Source: Streptococcus infantis
GTDB lineage: Bacteria; Bacillota; Bacilli; Lactobacillales; Streptococcaceae
Length of the DNA stretch: 64,000 bases
NCBI RefSeq assembly: GCF_019929575.1
Contig: NZ_JAHZPU010000001.1
Coordinates: forward strand, 1-64,000
Reading direction: 5' to 3'
Both the position numbers and the translations under genes were made by a program. Below the pieces are notes generated by a model, which was not told the DNA's origin, searched no databases, and saw only the letters and a list, made by a program, of their open reading frames with translations. Below, piece after piece: positions 54,038-62,805 of this stretch (positions are counted from its first letter, which is position 1; each line of letters starts with the position of its first letter).

Positions 54038-54829
54038 CTAGTATTGAAAAGATTGAATTGCTTCTTTCAAGTCATCTTGTAAACTATTTCTCTGGTCGAG
54101 TTGAACATAGACTTCTAATAGACAAGATCTAAAATTGGAAAATTTATAAAAATCTTCCGTCTCTTCTATCGGGAAATCAAGTGACTTTATCCAAGAGGCT
54201 AGTGTCGCTTGATCCACCTTGCCTTGCAAAATAGGTTCGTAAAGCACTCTGGCTAAGCGCCATTCCTCATCATCTATAAATCGAATCGAAATTCTTTTAA
54301 ATAGTTGGCCAAGTATATCAAATCCTTCATGAACTCTGTTTTTAGGAAAGTCTGGATGACAAACCACCTCTGTCAGTAAATCGGCTCCGTGTGCAAAAGC
54401 ATGTACCCAACCATACTGACTTGAAAAACCAGTCGTATCCTCTTCTTTTTCAAGGTAGTGCAAACCTTGATTGAGCATCGTATTTCTGATATCAATTTTA
54501 AGCACTTGATAATAAAGAGAGTGTCGGTTGCCATCGGCAGACAAGAGATTGGCATAAATAAGTGCCCTAAAAGAACGTTCAAGGGTTGAAGCTCCTAGCT
54601 TATCGAGCTCTTTATCTAGTCCACCATCAGAAACAATCATAGCAGATATAAATTGAAATTGCTCCTTTGTAAATAACTCTTCTTGGATTCCTCTAGCCAA
54701 ACTGATAAAAACCAATTCATCGCGAATTTCTGGACTCGGATCCCCTAAGTGTTCAATTAACCACTGGAGTTCTTCTTGACGATAGCTCGGTTTTTCTTCT
54801 GCTATTTTTCTTTTCAATTCTGGATACAT
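54038..54829 (-). CDS. DUF2785 family protein
   Basis: A 263-residue helical, soluble protein matching the DUF2785 family: RDELVFISLARGIQEELFTKEQF, LERSFRALIYANLLSADG, and YGWVHAFAHGADLLTEVVCHP (histidines in the WVHAFAHGAD segment). Function unknown. The start at 54829 (MYPELKRK) is preferred because ggaggt lies 7 nt upstream; earlier ATGs overlap the SD. It stands between the butA remnant and butA, on the opposite strand. Confidence 0.75.
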   Translation of the reverse strand: MYPELKRKIAEEKPSYRQEELQWLIEHLGDPSPEIRDELVFISLARGIQEELFTKEQFQFISAMIVSDGGLDKELDKLGASTLERSFRALIYANLLSADGNRHSLYYQVLKIDIRNTMLNQGLHYLEKEEDTTGFSSQYGWVHAFAHGADLLTEVVCHPDFPKNRVHEGFDILGQLFKRISIRFIDDEEWRLARVLYEPILQGKVDQATLASWIKSLDFPIEETEDFYKFSNFRSCLLEVYVQLDQRNSLQDDLKEAIQSFQY

Positions 54830-54966
54830 CTGCATACCTCCAATCATACAAATATATTATACAACATTCTTTTCTAGCTATCATTATAAAAAATAAATAG
54901 GTTAGTCTCTGATAGCTTTTCACTCTTATTTATAGGGTTAATTTTTTCCAAAAACCAAGTATTTGT

Positions 54967-55030
54967 TTGACACAAATTTCACAAAGGTGTATACTGAAAC
55001 GTGATAGGACTTCTTTTAGAAACCTATCAC
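54967..55030 (+). promoter_or_regulatory. butA promoter and 5' stem-loop
   Basis: TTGACA (54967-54972), a 17-bp spacer and TATACT (54990-54995) are near consensus. A perfect 8-bp stem GTGATAGG (55001-55008) / CCTATCAC (55023-55030) begins at the expected transcription start, so the mRNA would carry a 5'-terminal hairpin that may stabilise it. A 70-nt leader follows. Confidence 0.75.
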
Positions 55031-55103
55031 GACTCACTTATAAACCTTTTGCTGTTCTTTTATGAACGTTTGAATGGTATCACGGATACCGAGGAGGAAT
55101 CAT

Positions 55104-55868
55104 ATGTCTAAAGTAGCTATCGTTACAGGTGCAGGTCAAGGGATCGGTTTTGCAATCGCAAAACGCTTGGTTCAAGATGGTTTTAAGGTTGGAGTTTTAG
55201 ACTACAACGCTGAAACAGCTGAGAAAGCAGTTGCTGAATTGTCAGCAGATAAAGCTTTTGCTGTTGTAGCTGATGTGTCTAAACAAGCAGAAGTTGCTGC
55301 AGCTTTCCAAAAAGTTGTCGATCATTTCGGAGACTTAAACGTTGTTGTAAACAACGCTGGTGTCGCTCCTACTACACCTCTGGATACAATTACAGAGGAA
55401 CAATTCGCTCGCACATTTGCTATTAACGTCGGTGGGGTGATTTGGGGAGCACAAGCTGCTCAAGCTCAGTTCAAAGCACTTGGTCACGGTGGTAAAATCA
55501 TCAATGCTACTTCTCAAGCAGGTGTTGTCGGAAATCCAAACTTGACTGTTTACGGCGGTACAAAATTCGCTGTTCGTGGTATTACTCAAACATTGGCGCG
55601 TGATTTAGCAGAGTCAGGTATCACTGTCAACGCCTATGCTCCAGGTATCGTAAAAACACCAATGATGTATGATATCGCTCATGAAGTTGGAAAAAATGCA
55701 GGAAAAGATGACGAGTGGGGTATGCAAACATTCGCAAAAGATATTACATTGAAACGCCTATCTGAACCAGAAGATGTAGCTGCAGCAGTTAGCTTCCTTG
55801 CTGGACCAGATTCAAACTACATTACAGGTCAAACCATTATCGTTGATGGTGGTATGCAATTCCATTAA
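55104..55868 (+). CDS. butA: Acetoin(diacetyl) reductase, short-chain dehydrogenase
   Basis: A 254-residue SDR reducing diacetyl to acetoin and acetoin to 2,3-butanediol with NADH. It has the cofactor motif [23 protein letters not shown], the catalytic Ser-Tyr-Lys (ATSQAGVVG then YGGTKFA) and the end [13 protein letters not shown]. The start at 55104 follows a gaggagg SD. Highly biased codons suggest strong expression. The neighbouring 3' remnant shows that a second copy once existed. Confidence 0.9.
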   Translation: MSKVAIVTGAGQGIGFAIAKRLVQDGFKVGVLDYNAETAEKAVAELSADKAFAVVADVSKQAEVAAAFQKVVDHFGDLNVVVNNAGVAPTTPLDTITEEQFARTFAINVGGVIWGAQAAQAQFKALGHGGKIINATSQAGVVGNPNLTVYGGTKFAVRGITQTLARDLAESGITVNAYAPGIVKTPMMYDIAHEVGKNAGKDDEWGMQTFAKDITLKRLSEPEDVAAAVSFLAGPDSNYITGQTIIVDGGMQFH

Positions 55869-55881
55869 GATTAAAAAAAGT

Positions 55882-55908
55882 GAGGTTGGAAAAAATCCAA
55901 CCTCTTTT
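55882..55908 (+). terminator. Terminator of butA
   Basis: GAGGTTGGA (55882-55890) pairs with TCCAACCTC (55896-55904), then TTTT. Confidence 0.92.
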
Positions 55909-55969
55909 ATCATCTCTACGATTCCAATTTTCGGAGTCGTTTTTTGTCATTTAAAACAATCTTTCTGTC

Positions 55970-56419
55970 CTATTCATGCTTCAGAAATGAAAGGATTTCT
56001 TCAAGACTAGCGGAACTTCCTTGCTCTAAATAGCGTGATTTACTACCATTTTGATAGACTGAAAGATTCGGAACGGTTTGGATATCCATTTCTTTTGCAA
56101 AGGCTGTAATCTCATCCTTTTCATCAGAAGCACTATCCAAATAATAGACTGTCTGGTGACTTTTTTGAATCGCTAGAGCCAAATTGGGCACAAACTTTTG
56201 ACAGTAGGGACAGGATTCTCTTCCAATGTAGACGACAAACTCGTCGCCATTTGCAAGTTTGGAGCGCATTTCTTTCATATTGATTGCTTTGGTATACTGA
56301 ACAGCTTCCTGATAAGTTTTTGGAAGAACAGGCTGACTGAATTTCCAAATCATAAACAAAATCGGCATAGCAATTCCAATGATAAGCAAGCTAAGTTTTT
56401 TATTGACACGCACTAGCAT
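55970..56419 (-). CDS. Membrane-anchored thioredoxin-like protein (PedC/BrcD type)
   Basis: A 149-residue protein with one N-terminal membrane helix (LSLLIIGIAMPILFMIW) and an extracellular thioredoxin fold with the redox motif CPYC (YIGRESCPYCQKF) and a cis-proline loop TVPNLSVY. It resembles bacteriocin transport accessory proteins that help disulfide formation in secreted peptides, but no bacteriocin gene is adjacent, so a general extracytoplasmic thiol role is equally possible. The 56420-56594 gap upstream holds no gene. Confidence 0.8.
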   Translation of the reverse strand: MLVRVNKKLSLLIIGIAMPILFMIWKFSQPVLPKTYQEAVQYTKAINMKEMRSKLANGDEFVVYIGRESCPYCQKFVPNLALAIQKSHQTVYYLDSASDEKDEITAFAKEMDIQTVPNLSVYQNGSKSRYLEQGSSASLEEILSFLKHE

Positions 56420-56594
56420 CTCTGTCCTTTTCTAAGTATTTTCCCTAGTCTAATCGCCCACGACAAGATATAAAATCCAACCGATAGATCTATAATATCG
56501 CACATTCTGAAGACAAAGTCTTTAGTAAACTTTATTAAATAAATGTCATTCTAAAATCTCAACAATATAACTCTATTGTTGCACTTTTATGATT

Positions 56595-58391
56595 TTATTC
56601 TCCCAACTGGGCACTGTAGTTGATAATTTGGTCAACTGTGTCTGACAAGAATTGAATGGTATCACGGAGTGGTTTATCCGTTGAAATATCGGCTCCGATA
56701 ATCATGGCTGACTCAAGTGGTGTCTTGCTACCACCAGACTTGAGGAGATTGAGCCAGTCTTCAGCTCCAGTTTCTGAATGTTTCAGATGAAGGTAACCTG
56801 CAGTCGAGATAACAAGACCAGCAGAGTAAGTGTAGCTATACAAGCCCATGTAGTAGTGAGCTTGGCGCATCCAAGTCAGTGCTGCATCATCATCAATCTC
56901 AATAGCATCTCCCCAGAAGTCTGTCAAGACTTCCTTCATAATGCTATTGAGTTTACTTGCTCCAAAGGTCTCCCCTTCTTCAATCAGTGTATAAACCTTA
57001 CGTTGGAAGGCTGCTTCCAAGAGGTGGGTGATAAAGTTATGGAAGTAGGTATCTGTCAAGCGGTGAGCAAGAGCGAATCGTTTCTGACGTGGATCATCAG
57101 ACTGCTGTTCCAAGTAATCACTTAAAAGCAATTCATTGAAGGTTGACGGTGCTTCAACATAGTAGGTTGACATGTGGGCATTAAAGTAACTTTGATGATT
57201 GTCTGAGAAAATGAATTGACCAGAATGCCCAATTTCATGAATCAAGGTATAGACATCACTCAAACGGCCTGTCCAACTCATGAGGACATATGGATGCACA
57301 CGATATGGATCCGCCGCATATCCGCCAGAATCCTTGCCACTATTAGCAGCAAAGTCCACCCAGCGCTCTTCTTGGTAACGAGCAACTTCTTGACTGTATT
57401 CTTGACCCAAAGGTTCTACCGACTTCATGACCAAATCATAGGCATCGTCAATAGTCACTTCAGGATTAAGGGCGCTATCCAAATCCAATTTCCAGTCGGC
57501 AAAGGTCATTTTCTCAAGACCGTTCACCTTGGCAACATGCTTGAGGTATCTCTGAGCAACTGGCGCAAAATCTTTCATAATCAGGTCAATCTGACGGTCA
57601 AACATGGCACGGTCCACTTCTTGCTCAGCTAGAAGATAATCAAAGACTGAATCGTAGCCCTTCATATCTGCCAACAATTTCTCAGACTTGACCTGAGCAA
57701 GATAGGCTGCCGCAGCTGTATTTTGGTGCTTACGTAGTCCTTCTGAGAACGAACGGAAGGATTTCTCACGGACTTCAGCATCCTCGTGATTTTGGTAGAA
57801 ATTTTCATAGGTCACAAAGCTATTTTTGTAAGTCTTCCCATGGGCTTCAAAGTCAGCCATTTCAAAATCTCCAGCTCGCATCTTAGTATAGATATCCTGT
57901 GGACTATAGAAAACTTCACCCAGATTGGTCAAGGCCTTCTCCACATCCGCCCCAAGATAGTGGGCTTTTTTGATTTTCGCCTGACGAATAGCTGCCGTCA
58001 AGTGAGGTAACTCACCCAAACGGTCCAAGACTTCCTCGTCTGCAGCCACTAAGGCATCATCAAAGAAGGTTAAGGCAACACTGGCATCTGTCTCAAACTC
58101 CATTCCAGCTTGGGCGATATTGGCAAAATCTTCATTACCATAGTCTGTCGTCTGAGGCATAAAGCTGTAATTACCAATATGACTCATCTGAATATAGATT
58201 TGTTCCAATTCTGCAAAGGCCTTCTCGAAATCTTCAAAAGTGTGAAGTTTACCCTTGTAGTCACGACTAAATTGATTGATATCTTCACGCGCCTTTTCAA
58301 TCGCACGCAAGAAGTCCTCACTGTCTTGATATAAGGCTGTCAAGTCCCAAAGTTCCTTTTCGGGAAATTCTGAACGGTGTTTTTGTTCCAT
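56595..58391 (-). CDS. pepF: Oligoendopeptidase F (M3 family)
   Basis: A 598-residue zinc metallopeptidase of the PepF/PepB type, cleaving intracellular oligopeptides. The zinc site is HEIGH at 385-389 with the third ligand in EAPSTFNELLL. The N terminus ELWDLTALYQDSEDF and the GYDSVFDYLLAEQEVD segment are typical. No signal peptide, so cytosolic. It precedes rsmE on the same transcript side with a 10-bp gap. Confidence 0.93.
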   Translation of the reverse strand: MEQKHRSEFPEKELWDLTALYQDSEDFLRAIEKAREDINQFSRDYKGKLHTFEDFEKAFAELEQIYIQMSHIGNYSFMPQTTDYGNEDFANIAQAGMEFETDASVALTFFDDALVAADEEVLDRLGELPHLTAAIRQAKIKKAHYLGADVEKALTNLGEVFYSPQDIYTKMRAGDFEMADFEAHGKTYKNSFVTYENFYQNHEDAEVREKSFRSFSEGLRKHQNTAAAAYLAQVKSEKLLADMKGYDSVFDYLLAEQEVDRAMFDRQIDLIMKDFAPVAQRYLKHVAKVNGLEKMTFADWKLDLDSALNPEVTIDDAYDLVMKSVEPLGQEYSQEVARYQEERWVDFAANSGKDSGGYAADPYRVHPYVLMSWTGRLSDVYTLIHEIGHSGQFIFSDNHQSYFNAHMSTYYVEAPSTFNELLLSDYLEQQSDDPRQKRFALAHRLTDTYFHNFITHLLEAAFQRKVYTLIEEGETFGASKLNSIMKEVLTDFWGDAIEIDDDAALTWMRQAHYYMGLYSYTYSAGLVISTAGYLHLKHSETGAEDWLNLLKSGGSKTPLESAMIIGADISTDKPLRDTIQFLSDTVDQIINYSAQLGE

Positions 58392-58401
58392 TTTCTTCCT
58401 C

Positions 58402-59145
58402 TTATTTCTCTAATTCTAATAATACACTAATGGCTGATAAGGCGTAAAGCGGTGCTGTTTCTGCTCGTAGGATACGAGGGCCAAGTCCTGCAAGAATCGC
58501 TCCTTTGGCTTCAAAACTTTCGATTTCTGCGGGTGAGAGGCCACCTTCTGGACCAAAGATAAAGAGTAGTTTACTTCCCTTCTCAAGACTACTTACTGCT
58601 TGTATAAGGGCTGCTGATTCTCCTTCTTTAGCTGACTCTTCGTAAGCTACCACGATACGATCAAACTGGTCGAACTGAGCTAAAAAGTTTGCTTTTTTTT
58701 CAAAAAGGGTAATGCTAGGGACATGATTCCGCTTGCTTTGCTCGGCTGCTCCAAGGGCAATTTTTTCTAACTTCTCAACCTTTTTGCCCAACTTCTTGCC
58801 GTCCCATTTGGCAACTGACCAGTCAGCAGGGAAGGCCCAAATCTGGCTAGCGCCAAGTTCTGTTACTTTCTGGGTGATCAACTCGAGCTTGTCTCCCTTA
58901 GGGAAGCCTGATGCGATGGTCACTTGGACTGGCAGTTCCACATTGTCAGCTAATTCCTCAACCAGCTCCAATTGACGCGCCTCTATATTTATCACGCGCG
59001 CCAAGCGCTTAATACCATCATCAAAGACCAAAGTAACCTCATCATTTTCCTTCAGGCGCATGACCTGAAACATGTGCTTGCTAGTTTCCTTGTCCTCAAT
59101 AGTGACAGGTGAGATTGCACTCCCCTTGACAAAATACTGCTGCAT
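58402..59145 (-). CDS. rsmE: 16S rRNA (uracil-1498-N3)-methyltransferase
   Basis: A 247-residue SPOUT-class methyltransferase. The N-terminal PUA-like part (HMFQVMRLKENDEVTLVFDDG) precedes a knotted domain with LLFIFGPEGGLSPAEIE and LGPRILRAETAPLYALS, the SAM-binding signatures. The start at 59145 follows ggagg, which lies within the last codons of prmA; only one base separates it from the prmA stop. Adjacent prmA and rsmE is a widespread order. Confidence 0.94.
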   Translation of the reverse strand: MQQYFVKGSAISPVTIEDKETSKHMFQVMRLKENDEVTLVFDDGIKRLARVINIEARQLELVEELADNVELPVQVTIASGFPKGDKLELITQKVTELGASQIWAFPADWSVAKWDGKKLGKKVEKLEKIALGAAEQSKRNHVPSITLFEKKANFLAQFDQFDRIVVAYEESAKEGESAALIQAVSSLEKGSKLLFIFGPEGGLSPAEIESFEAKGAILAGLGPRILRAETAPLYALSAISVLLELEK

Positions 59146-59146
59146 G

Positions 59147-60097
59147 CTAGCCTCCAATCACACCAGAAATATCCTTGGTCTTCTTGAAGACACAGGCATT
59201 CCACTCCCCTTGGATCATGTGGGTTTCAAGAAAAAATCCAGCTGCTTCTGCTGACTCACGCACCATGTTCCACTTGTCCTTAATAATGCCACTCATGATC
59301 AGGTAGCCTTCATCCTTGACCAAGCGATAAGCATCATCCGTCAGATGAATGAGGATATCCGCCAAGATGTTGGCCACGATGACATCTGCCTCAATCGCCA
59401 CGCCTTTAAGCAAATCACCTGGCGCTACATGGATGTTTTCCATACAAGGATTGAGCTCAATATTTTCCTGAGCGACACGAACCGCCACATCATCCAAGTC
59501 ATAGGCGAAAATCTCCTTGGCACCTAGGAGTGAGCTTGCAATAGAAAGAACCCCTGAACCAGTCCCTACGTCTAGCACTGTTTCACCACCACGAAGAACT
59601 TGCTCCAAGGCATAAAGGCTCATCTTGGTTGTTGGGTGCGTTCCCGTTCCAAAGGCCATGCCAGGGTCCAGTTTGATAATCTTTTCTCCTGCTGTCGCCT
59701 CATAGTCCGTCCATGACGGTACGATGGTCAGGTCATGGGTGATGCGTGCCGGTTCATAATACTTCTTCCAGTTGTCCGCCCAGTCTTCCTCAGCCAAAGC
59801 AGTCGTACCGATCTTGACCTCGCCCAGATCCATAAAATCGGTCAATTCTGCCAAACGAGCCTGCAAGTCCGACTCAACTGCTGCTACATCAACCGTATCC
59901 GGGTAGTAGGCTGTGACCACGATTTCTTCCTGCTGCTCGACCTCAGGAAAAATCTCACCAAAGCGGTCCACATTCCCCACATAGTCCATGCTGTCTTCGA
60001 TTGCCACCCCTTGAGCACCTAACTCAATCAAGAGATTGGAGACTAATTCCTCTCCCTCACGCTTAACTGTAACTTTTAACTCTTGCCATGTTTCCAT
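59147..60097 (-). CDS. prmA: Ribosomal protein L11 methyltransferase
   Basis: A 316-residue SAM-dependent enzyme trimethylating L11. It has an N-terminal substrate-recognition domain ([23 protein letters not shown]) and a Rossmann methyltransferase with [17 protein letters not shown] and [25 protein letters not shown] is motif IV. The start at 60097 matches the usual MxxWQE opening; a frame to 60124 adds nine unrelated residues. The region 60098-60234 shows nothing recognisable. Confidence 0.95.
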   Translation of the reverse strand: METWQELKVTVKREGEELVSNLLIELGAQGVAIEDSMDYVGNVDRFGEIFPEVEQQEEIVVTAYYPDTVDVAAVESDLQARLAELTDFMDLGEVKIGTTALAEEDWADNWKKYYEPARITHDLTIVPSWTDYEATAGEKIIKLDPGMAFGTGTHPTTKMSLYALEQVLRGGETVLDVGTGSGVLSIASSLLGAKEIFAYDLDDVAVRVAQENIELNPCMENIHVAPGDLLKGVAIEADVIVANILADILIHLTDDAYRLVKDEGYLIMSGIIKDKWNMVRESAEAAGFFLETHMIQGEWNACVFKKTKDISGVIGG

Positions 60098-60234
60098 ATT
60101 TAAGATACCAAGCCCGTAAAACACAAAGCCAAAATAGGAACTTCAACGAAGACGCTTGAATCTAAGAGAAGTTTATCTTTTCTGCACAGTGTTTAGGGCG
60201 GGTTCAGTTTAGAAATGTAACCGAACCATCCTTT

Positions 60235-60708
60235 CTATTTCTCTATCCATTTTTTCATGTAGACCATATCCATGCCCTCTTTTTCAGGCTCAATATGGGT
60301 TTGATGGTAGCCATTCTTCTCATAGAAAGCAACCATGCCTGCATCTTGTAATACCGTACACAAATCCCACTGTGTAATGGTGGGGAACTCTTTTTCCAGC
60401 AAGCTTAAACCTGTAGATCCATACCCTTTTCCTTGATAGGGAGGTAAAATCGCCACTGTTCCCAACCAAGCATTTGTTAACTCTTCATTGGTCTGAATTC
60501 GTAAAAAACCAATCTTTTCTTCATCTTCTCTCACAAAGTAGTAATAGCTATTAGGACGTTCTACCAGTTTCCACTTGATTCGTTCGCGGTCCTCCAGATA
60601 AGGATCATACTCATCTTGGTATTTCTCATAGACCGCCTTAAAACTGGCTCTTTGAATGGCAATGATGGTTTCTAAATCTTCCGCTCCTGCTCTCTCAAGT
60701 CTTATCAT
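60235..60708 (-). CDS. GNAT family N-acetyltransferase
   Basis: A 157-residue acetyltransferase: MIRLERAGAEDLETIIAIQRASF opens the fold and VAILPPYQGKGYGSTGLSLLE is the acetyl-CoA pyrophosphate loop (Q/RxxGxG/A motif). The acceptor is unknown. It overlaps the upstream NUDIX gene by 14 nt and is probably co-translated with it. Confidence 0.88.
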   Translation of the reverse strand: MIRLERAGAEDLETIIAIQRASFKAVYEKYQDEYDPYLEDRERIKWKLVERPNSYYYFVREDEEKIGFLRIQTNEELTNAWLGTVAILPPYQGKGYGSTGLSLLEKEFPTITQWDLCTVLQDAGMVAFYEKNGYHQTHIEPEKEGMDMVYMKKWIEK

Positions 60709-61132
60709 AATTCTCCTCCAAATAATCCCTCAATCTACCCTGTAGCTGAGGCACTGCTTGTTTAGAATTGAGAAATTCCTCAATGCTCATCAGTTTATAG
60801 CCCTGACCTTCGTCACCAAAGACAATATTGTCAAATTGTTCTTGTCTTAGCTGACCAACCATAAAGACCGATTGCTTGTCTTTAAAGATTACGCTAGGAT
60901 AAATCTTGCTCCAAAGCAGACAGTCTTCATCTAAATGAATTCCCAATTCCTCATAAACTTCACGCGCTGCGCACTCGAAAGGACTTTCGTTTCCTTCACG
61001 ACCACCACCTGGAAATTCCCACATGTTGGGACAAGGGATATCGTCCTTGTCATCACGCAAGATAGTCAAGACCTTATCCCTACAAATCAAAGCAATCTTA
61101 GAGCCTGTAAAATCAGAAATTTCTATTTCCAT
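60695..61132 (-). CDS. NUDIX hydrolase
   Basis: A 145-residue NUDIX protein. The NUDIX box runs from GGGREGNESPFECAAREVY into EELGI (G-x5-E-x7-REVxEELGI), within MWEFPGGG, an arrangement like MutT/8-oxo-dGTP hydrolases. Substrate not determinable by sequence alone. It follows the M50 peptidase gene after one base and overlaps the GNAT gene, forming a run of minus-strand genes from 62690 to 60235. Confidence 0.9.
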   Translation of the reverse strand: MEIEISDFTGSKIALICRDKVLTILRDDKDDIPCPNMWEFPGGGREGNESPFECAAREVYEELGIHLDEDCLLWSKIYPSVIFKDKQSVFMVGQLRQEQFDNIVFGDEGQGYKLMSIEEFLNSKQAVPQLQGRLRDYLEENYDKT

Positions 61133-61133
61133 A

Positions 61134-62201
61134 TTAGACTCCTTCGGCTAATTCCTTTTCCAGTTCGGCTAACCAGTTTTCATAATATCTTTTCTCATCC
61201 CGTAACATCCGGCTGCTATTCATTTTCTGTCTAGCAATCTTCATAGCCTTGTGAGTTTGAACTACATCTTTCTTTACCTTAAATTGATACCAAGCTTGAA
61301 TGACCTGCATATCCGCTGTTTTTAGAGATAAAAAGGATTTGACCCCTCGAATACTTGCATATTCTTCCGCTTTCTTATTATCTCCTTCTATCAGAGCAAC
61401 TTGAAGAAGGTATAATTGAGAAATAGTTTTAGACATTGGATTATCTGTTTTCTCTAACACAGACTGAAACTGTTGCTTTGCAAGCTCTATATTATCATCC
61501 AATATGAATACCAATCCCTGAAGAGTCTGAACACTTTCTGCAAAACTCCCTCTCACATCCTCATCAACAGACATGATAAAGTCTTTTAAATCATATTCTT
61601 GAGGAGCTAGCAAGGTCTGGGCAGAATGCCTCAACATCAGGTAGGCGTATTTCGTATTTTCAGGGTGTTGTAGTAATTCCCAAATTTTTGCTCCATCGGT
61701 AATCCCAACTGGCAGAGCATTGAATAGAAGAAGAGATAAATTTAGACAAATCCAAGTGCCTGCAAAATACCAGTTTGTTGTCAAAAAACCAAAAAGTGTT
61801 GCCAATAATATCAAGCAAAGGTGAACTATCAAGCCTCCTGAAAGCATCAAGATGATTCTTTGATCACTTTCATTCTCTTTTAAACCAATATACTGAGCAC
61901 CAACATTTTTTATAACTGCTGTTCGACTAAGATGAAGCCTTCCTGACTTTTTGGTTAAAAGAAAGTTCCCTAATCCAAAAGCCACCAGCCGATAGCCTGT
62001 CAAGTAGCCACAAAAAGCATGTCCCAGCTCATGAAGAATAAAGATTAAATACATACTTAGAAGAGCGAAGGCATAACCAAAAGTAAAGACTAAAACTGCG
62101 GAATACCCCAACTCTGCAAATGCGATTGTTCCACAAGCAAAAGCTAGCATAATAAATACAAAAGCTAGCACATAAACCAAATAAATCCCAATTTTCTTCA
62201 T
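61134..62201 (-). CDS. M50-type membrane metalloprotease-like protein
   Basis: A 355-residue protein with about five N-terminal helices. The second carries LIFILHELGHAFCGYLTGYRL, an HExxH zinc motif inside the membrane, and a later NALPVGITDGAKIWELL supplies the N-x-LP-x2-x-DG third-ligand motif of site-2 proteases. The C-terminal ~170 residues are helical and TPR-like (VQTLQGLVFILDDNIELAKQQFQSVLE). It may cleave membrane-bound regulators or peptides; the substrate is unknown. The start at 62201 follows a ggag SD. Confidence 0.82.
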   Translation of the reverse strand: MKKIGIYLVYVLAFVFIMLAFACGTIAFAELGYSAVLVFTFGYAFALLSMYLIFILHELGHAFCGYLTGYRLVAFGLGNFLLTKKSGRLHLSRTAVIKNVGAQYIGLKENESDQRIILMLSGGLIVHLCLILLATLFGFLTTNWYFAGTWICLNLSLLLFNALPVGITDGAKIWELLQHPENTKYAYLMLRHSAQTLLAPQEYDLKDFIMSVDEDVRGSFAESVQTLQGLVFILDDNIELAKQQFQSVLEKTDNPMSKTISQLYLLQVALIEGDNKKAEEYASIRGVKSFLSLKTADMQVIQAWYQFKVKKDVVQTHKAMKIARQKMNSSRMLRDEKRYYENWLAELEKELAEGV

Positions 62202-62219
62202 AAAATCTCCAACCAACTC

Positions 62220-62690
62220 CTAGTATCTCGGATAAGGGTAAAATTCTCCTTCTTCCAAGCCTGCTTTTCCTTCTTCAAAGACTTCTTGGTTCCATTCCAT
62301 GACGAATTCTTCTGCTTCTGGGTCTTCCAAAAAGTCCATGAGGGCATCTAGTCCAACCTCTGCAGTATCTTTAAGAAATAGCGCAAAATAAGCTAAAAAC
62401 TCACGAGAAAAACCTTTCTTCGGCAAATAAGGGATGACTGCCAGATAGTCTTCCTCATTAATTATTGACTTGGCAGGGTTGTAAAAAAGTACCGCTTCTT
62501 CAAAAAGGATATCATCTGACGAAACCTCTCCGTCTTCATCTAACATCTCCACCCCTGCAGCATTTTGTGCCTCTAATAGAAAACTCACTTCAACCGCATG
62601 ATTACGCTTGTCCCAACTAATCTCATAATCAAAAGGAAAGTTCTTATCCAACTCTTCTTGTAAAACATCTAAAAATCCATATGTTGCCAT
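62220..62690 (-). CDS. DUF3013 family protein
   Basis: A 156-residue, strongly acidic, soluble protein beginning MATYGFLDVLQEELDKNFPFDYEISWDKRNHAVEVSF, which fits the DUF3013 family of streptococci. No catalytic motif is visible. It is 18 bp upstream of the M50 gene and is the first gene of that run; it is divergent from rarA with 115 bp between. Function unknown. Confidence 0.8.
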   Translation of the reverse strand: MATYGFLDVLQEELDKNFPFDYEISWDKRNHAVEVSFLLEAQNAAGVEMLDEDGEVSSDDILFEEAVLFYNPAKSIINEEDYLAVIPYLPKKGFSREFLAYFALFLKDTAEVGLDALMDFLEDPEAEEFVMEWNQEVFEEGKAGLEEGEFYPYPRY

Positions 62691-62805
62691 TTTGTCCTCT
62701 TTCTATACGACTCTTCAATCGCCCCGAATACTCGGAAATATGCTAAAATAGATACTACCATATTACCACATTAGTATCAGAAAATCCATGTTAGAAAGGA
62801 CTGCT

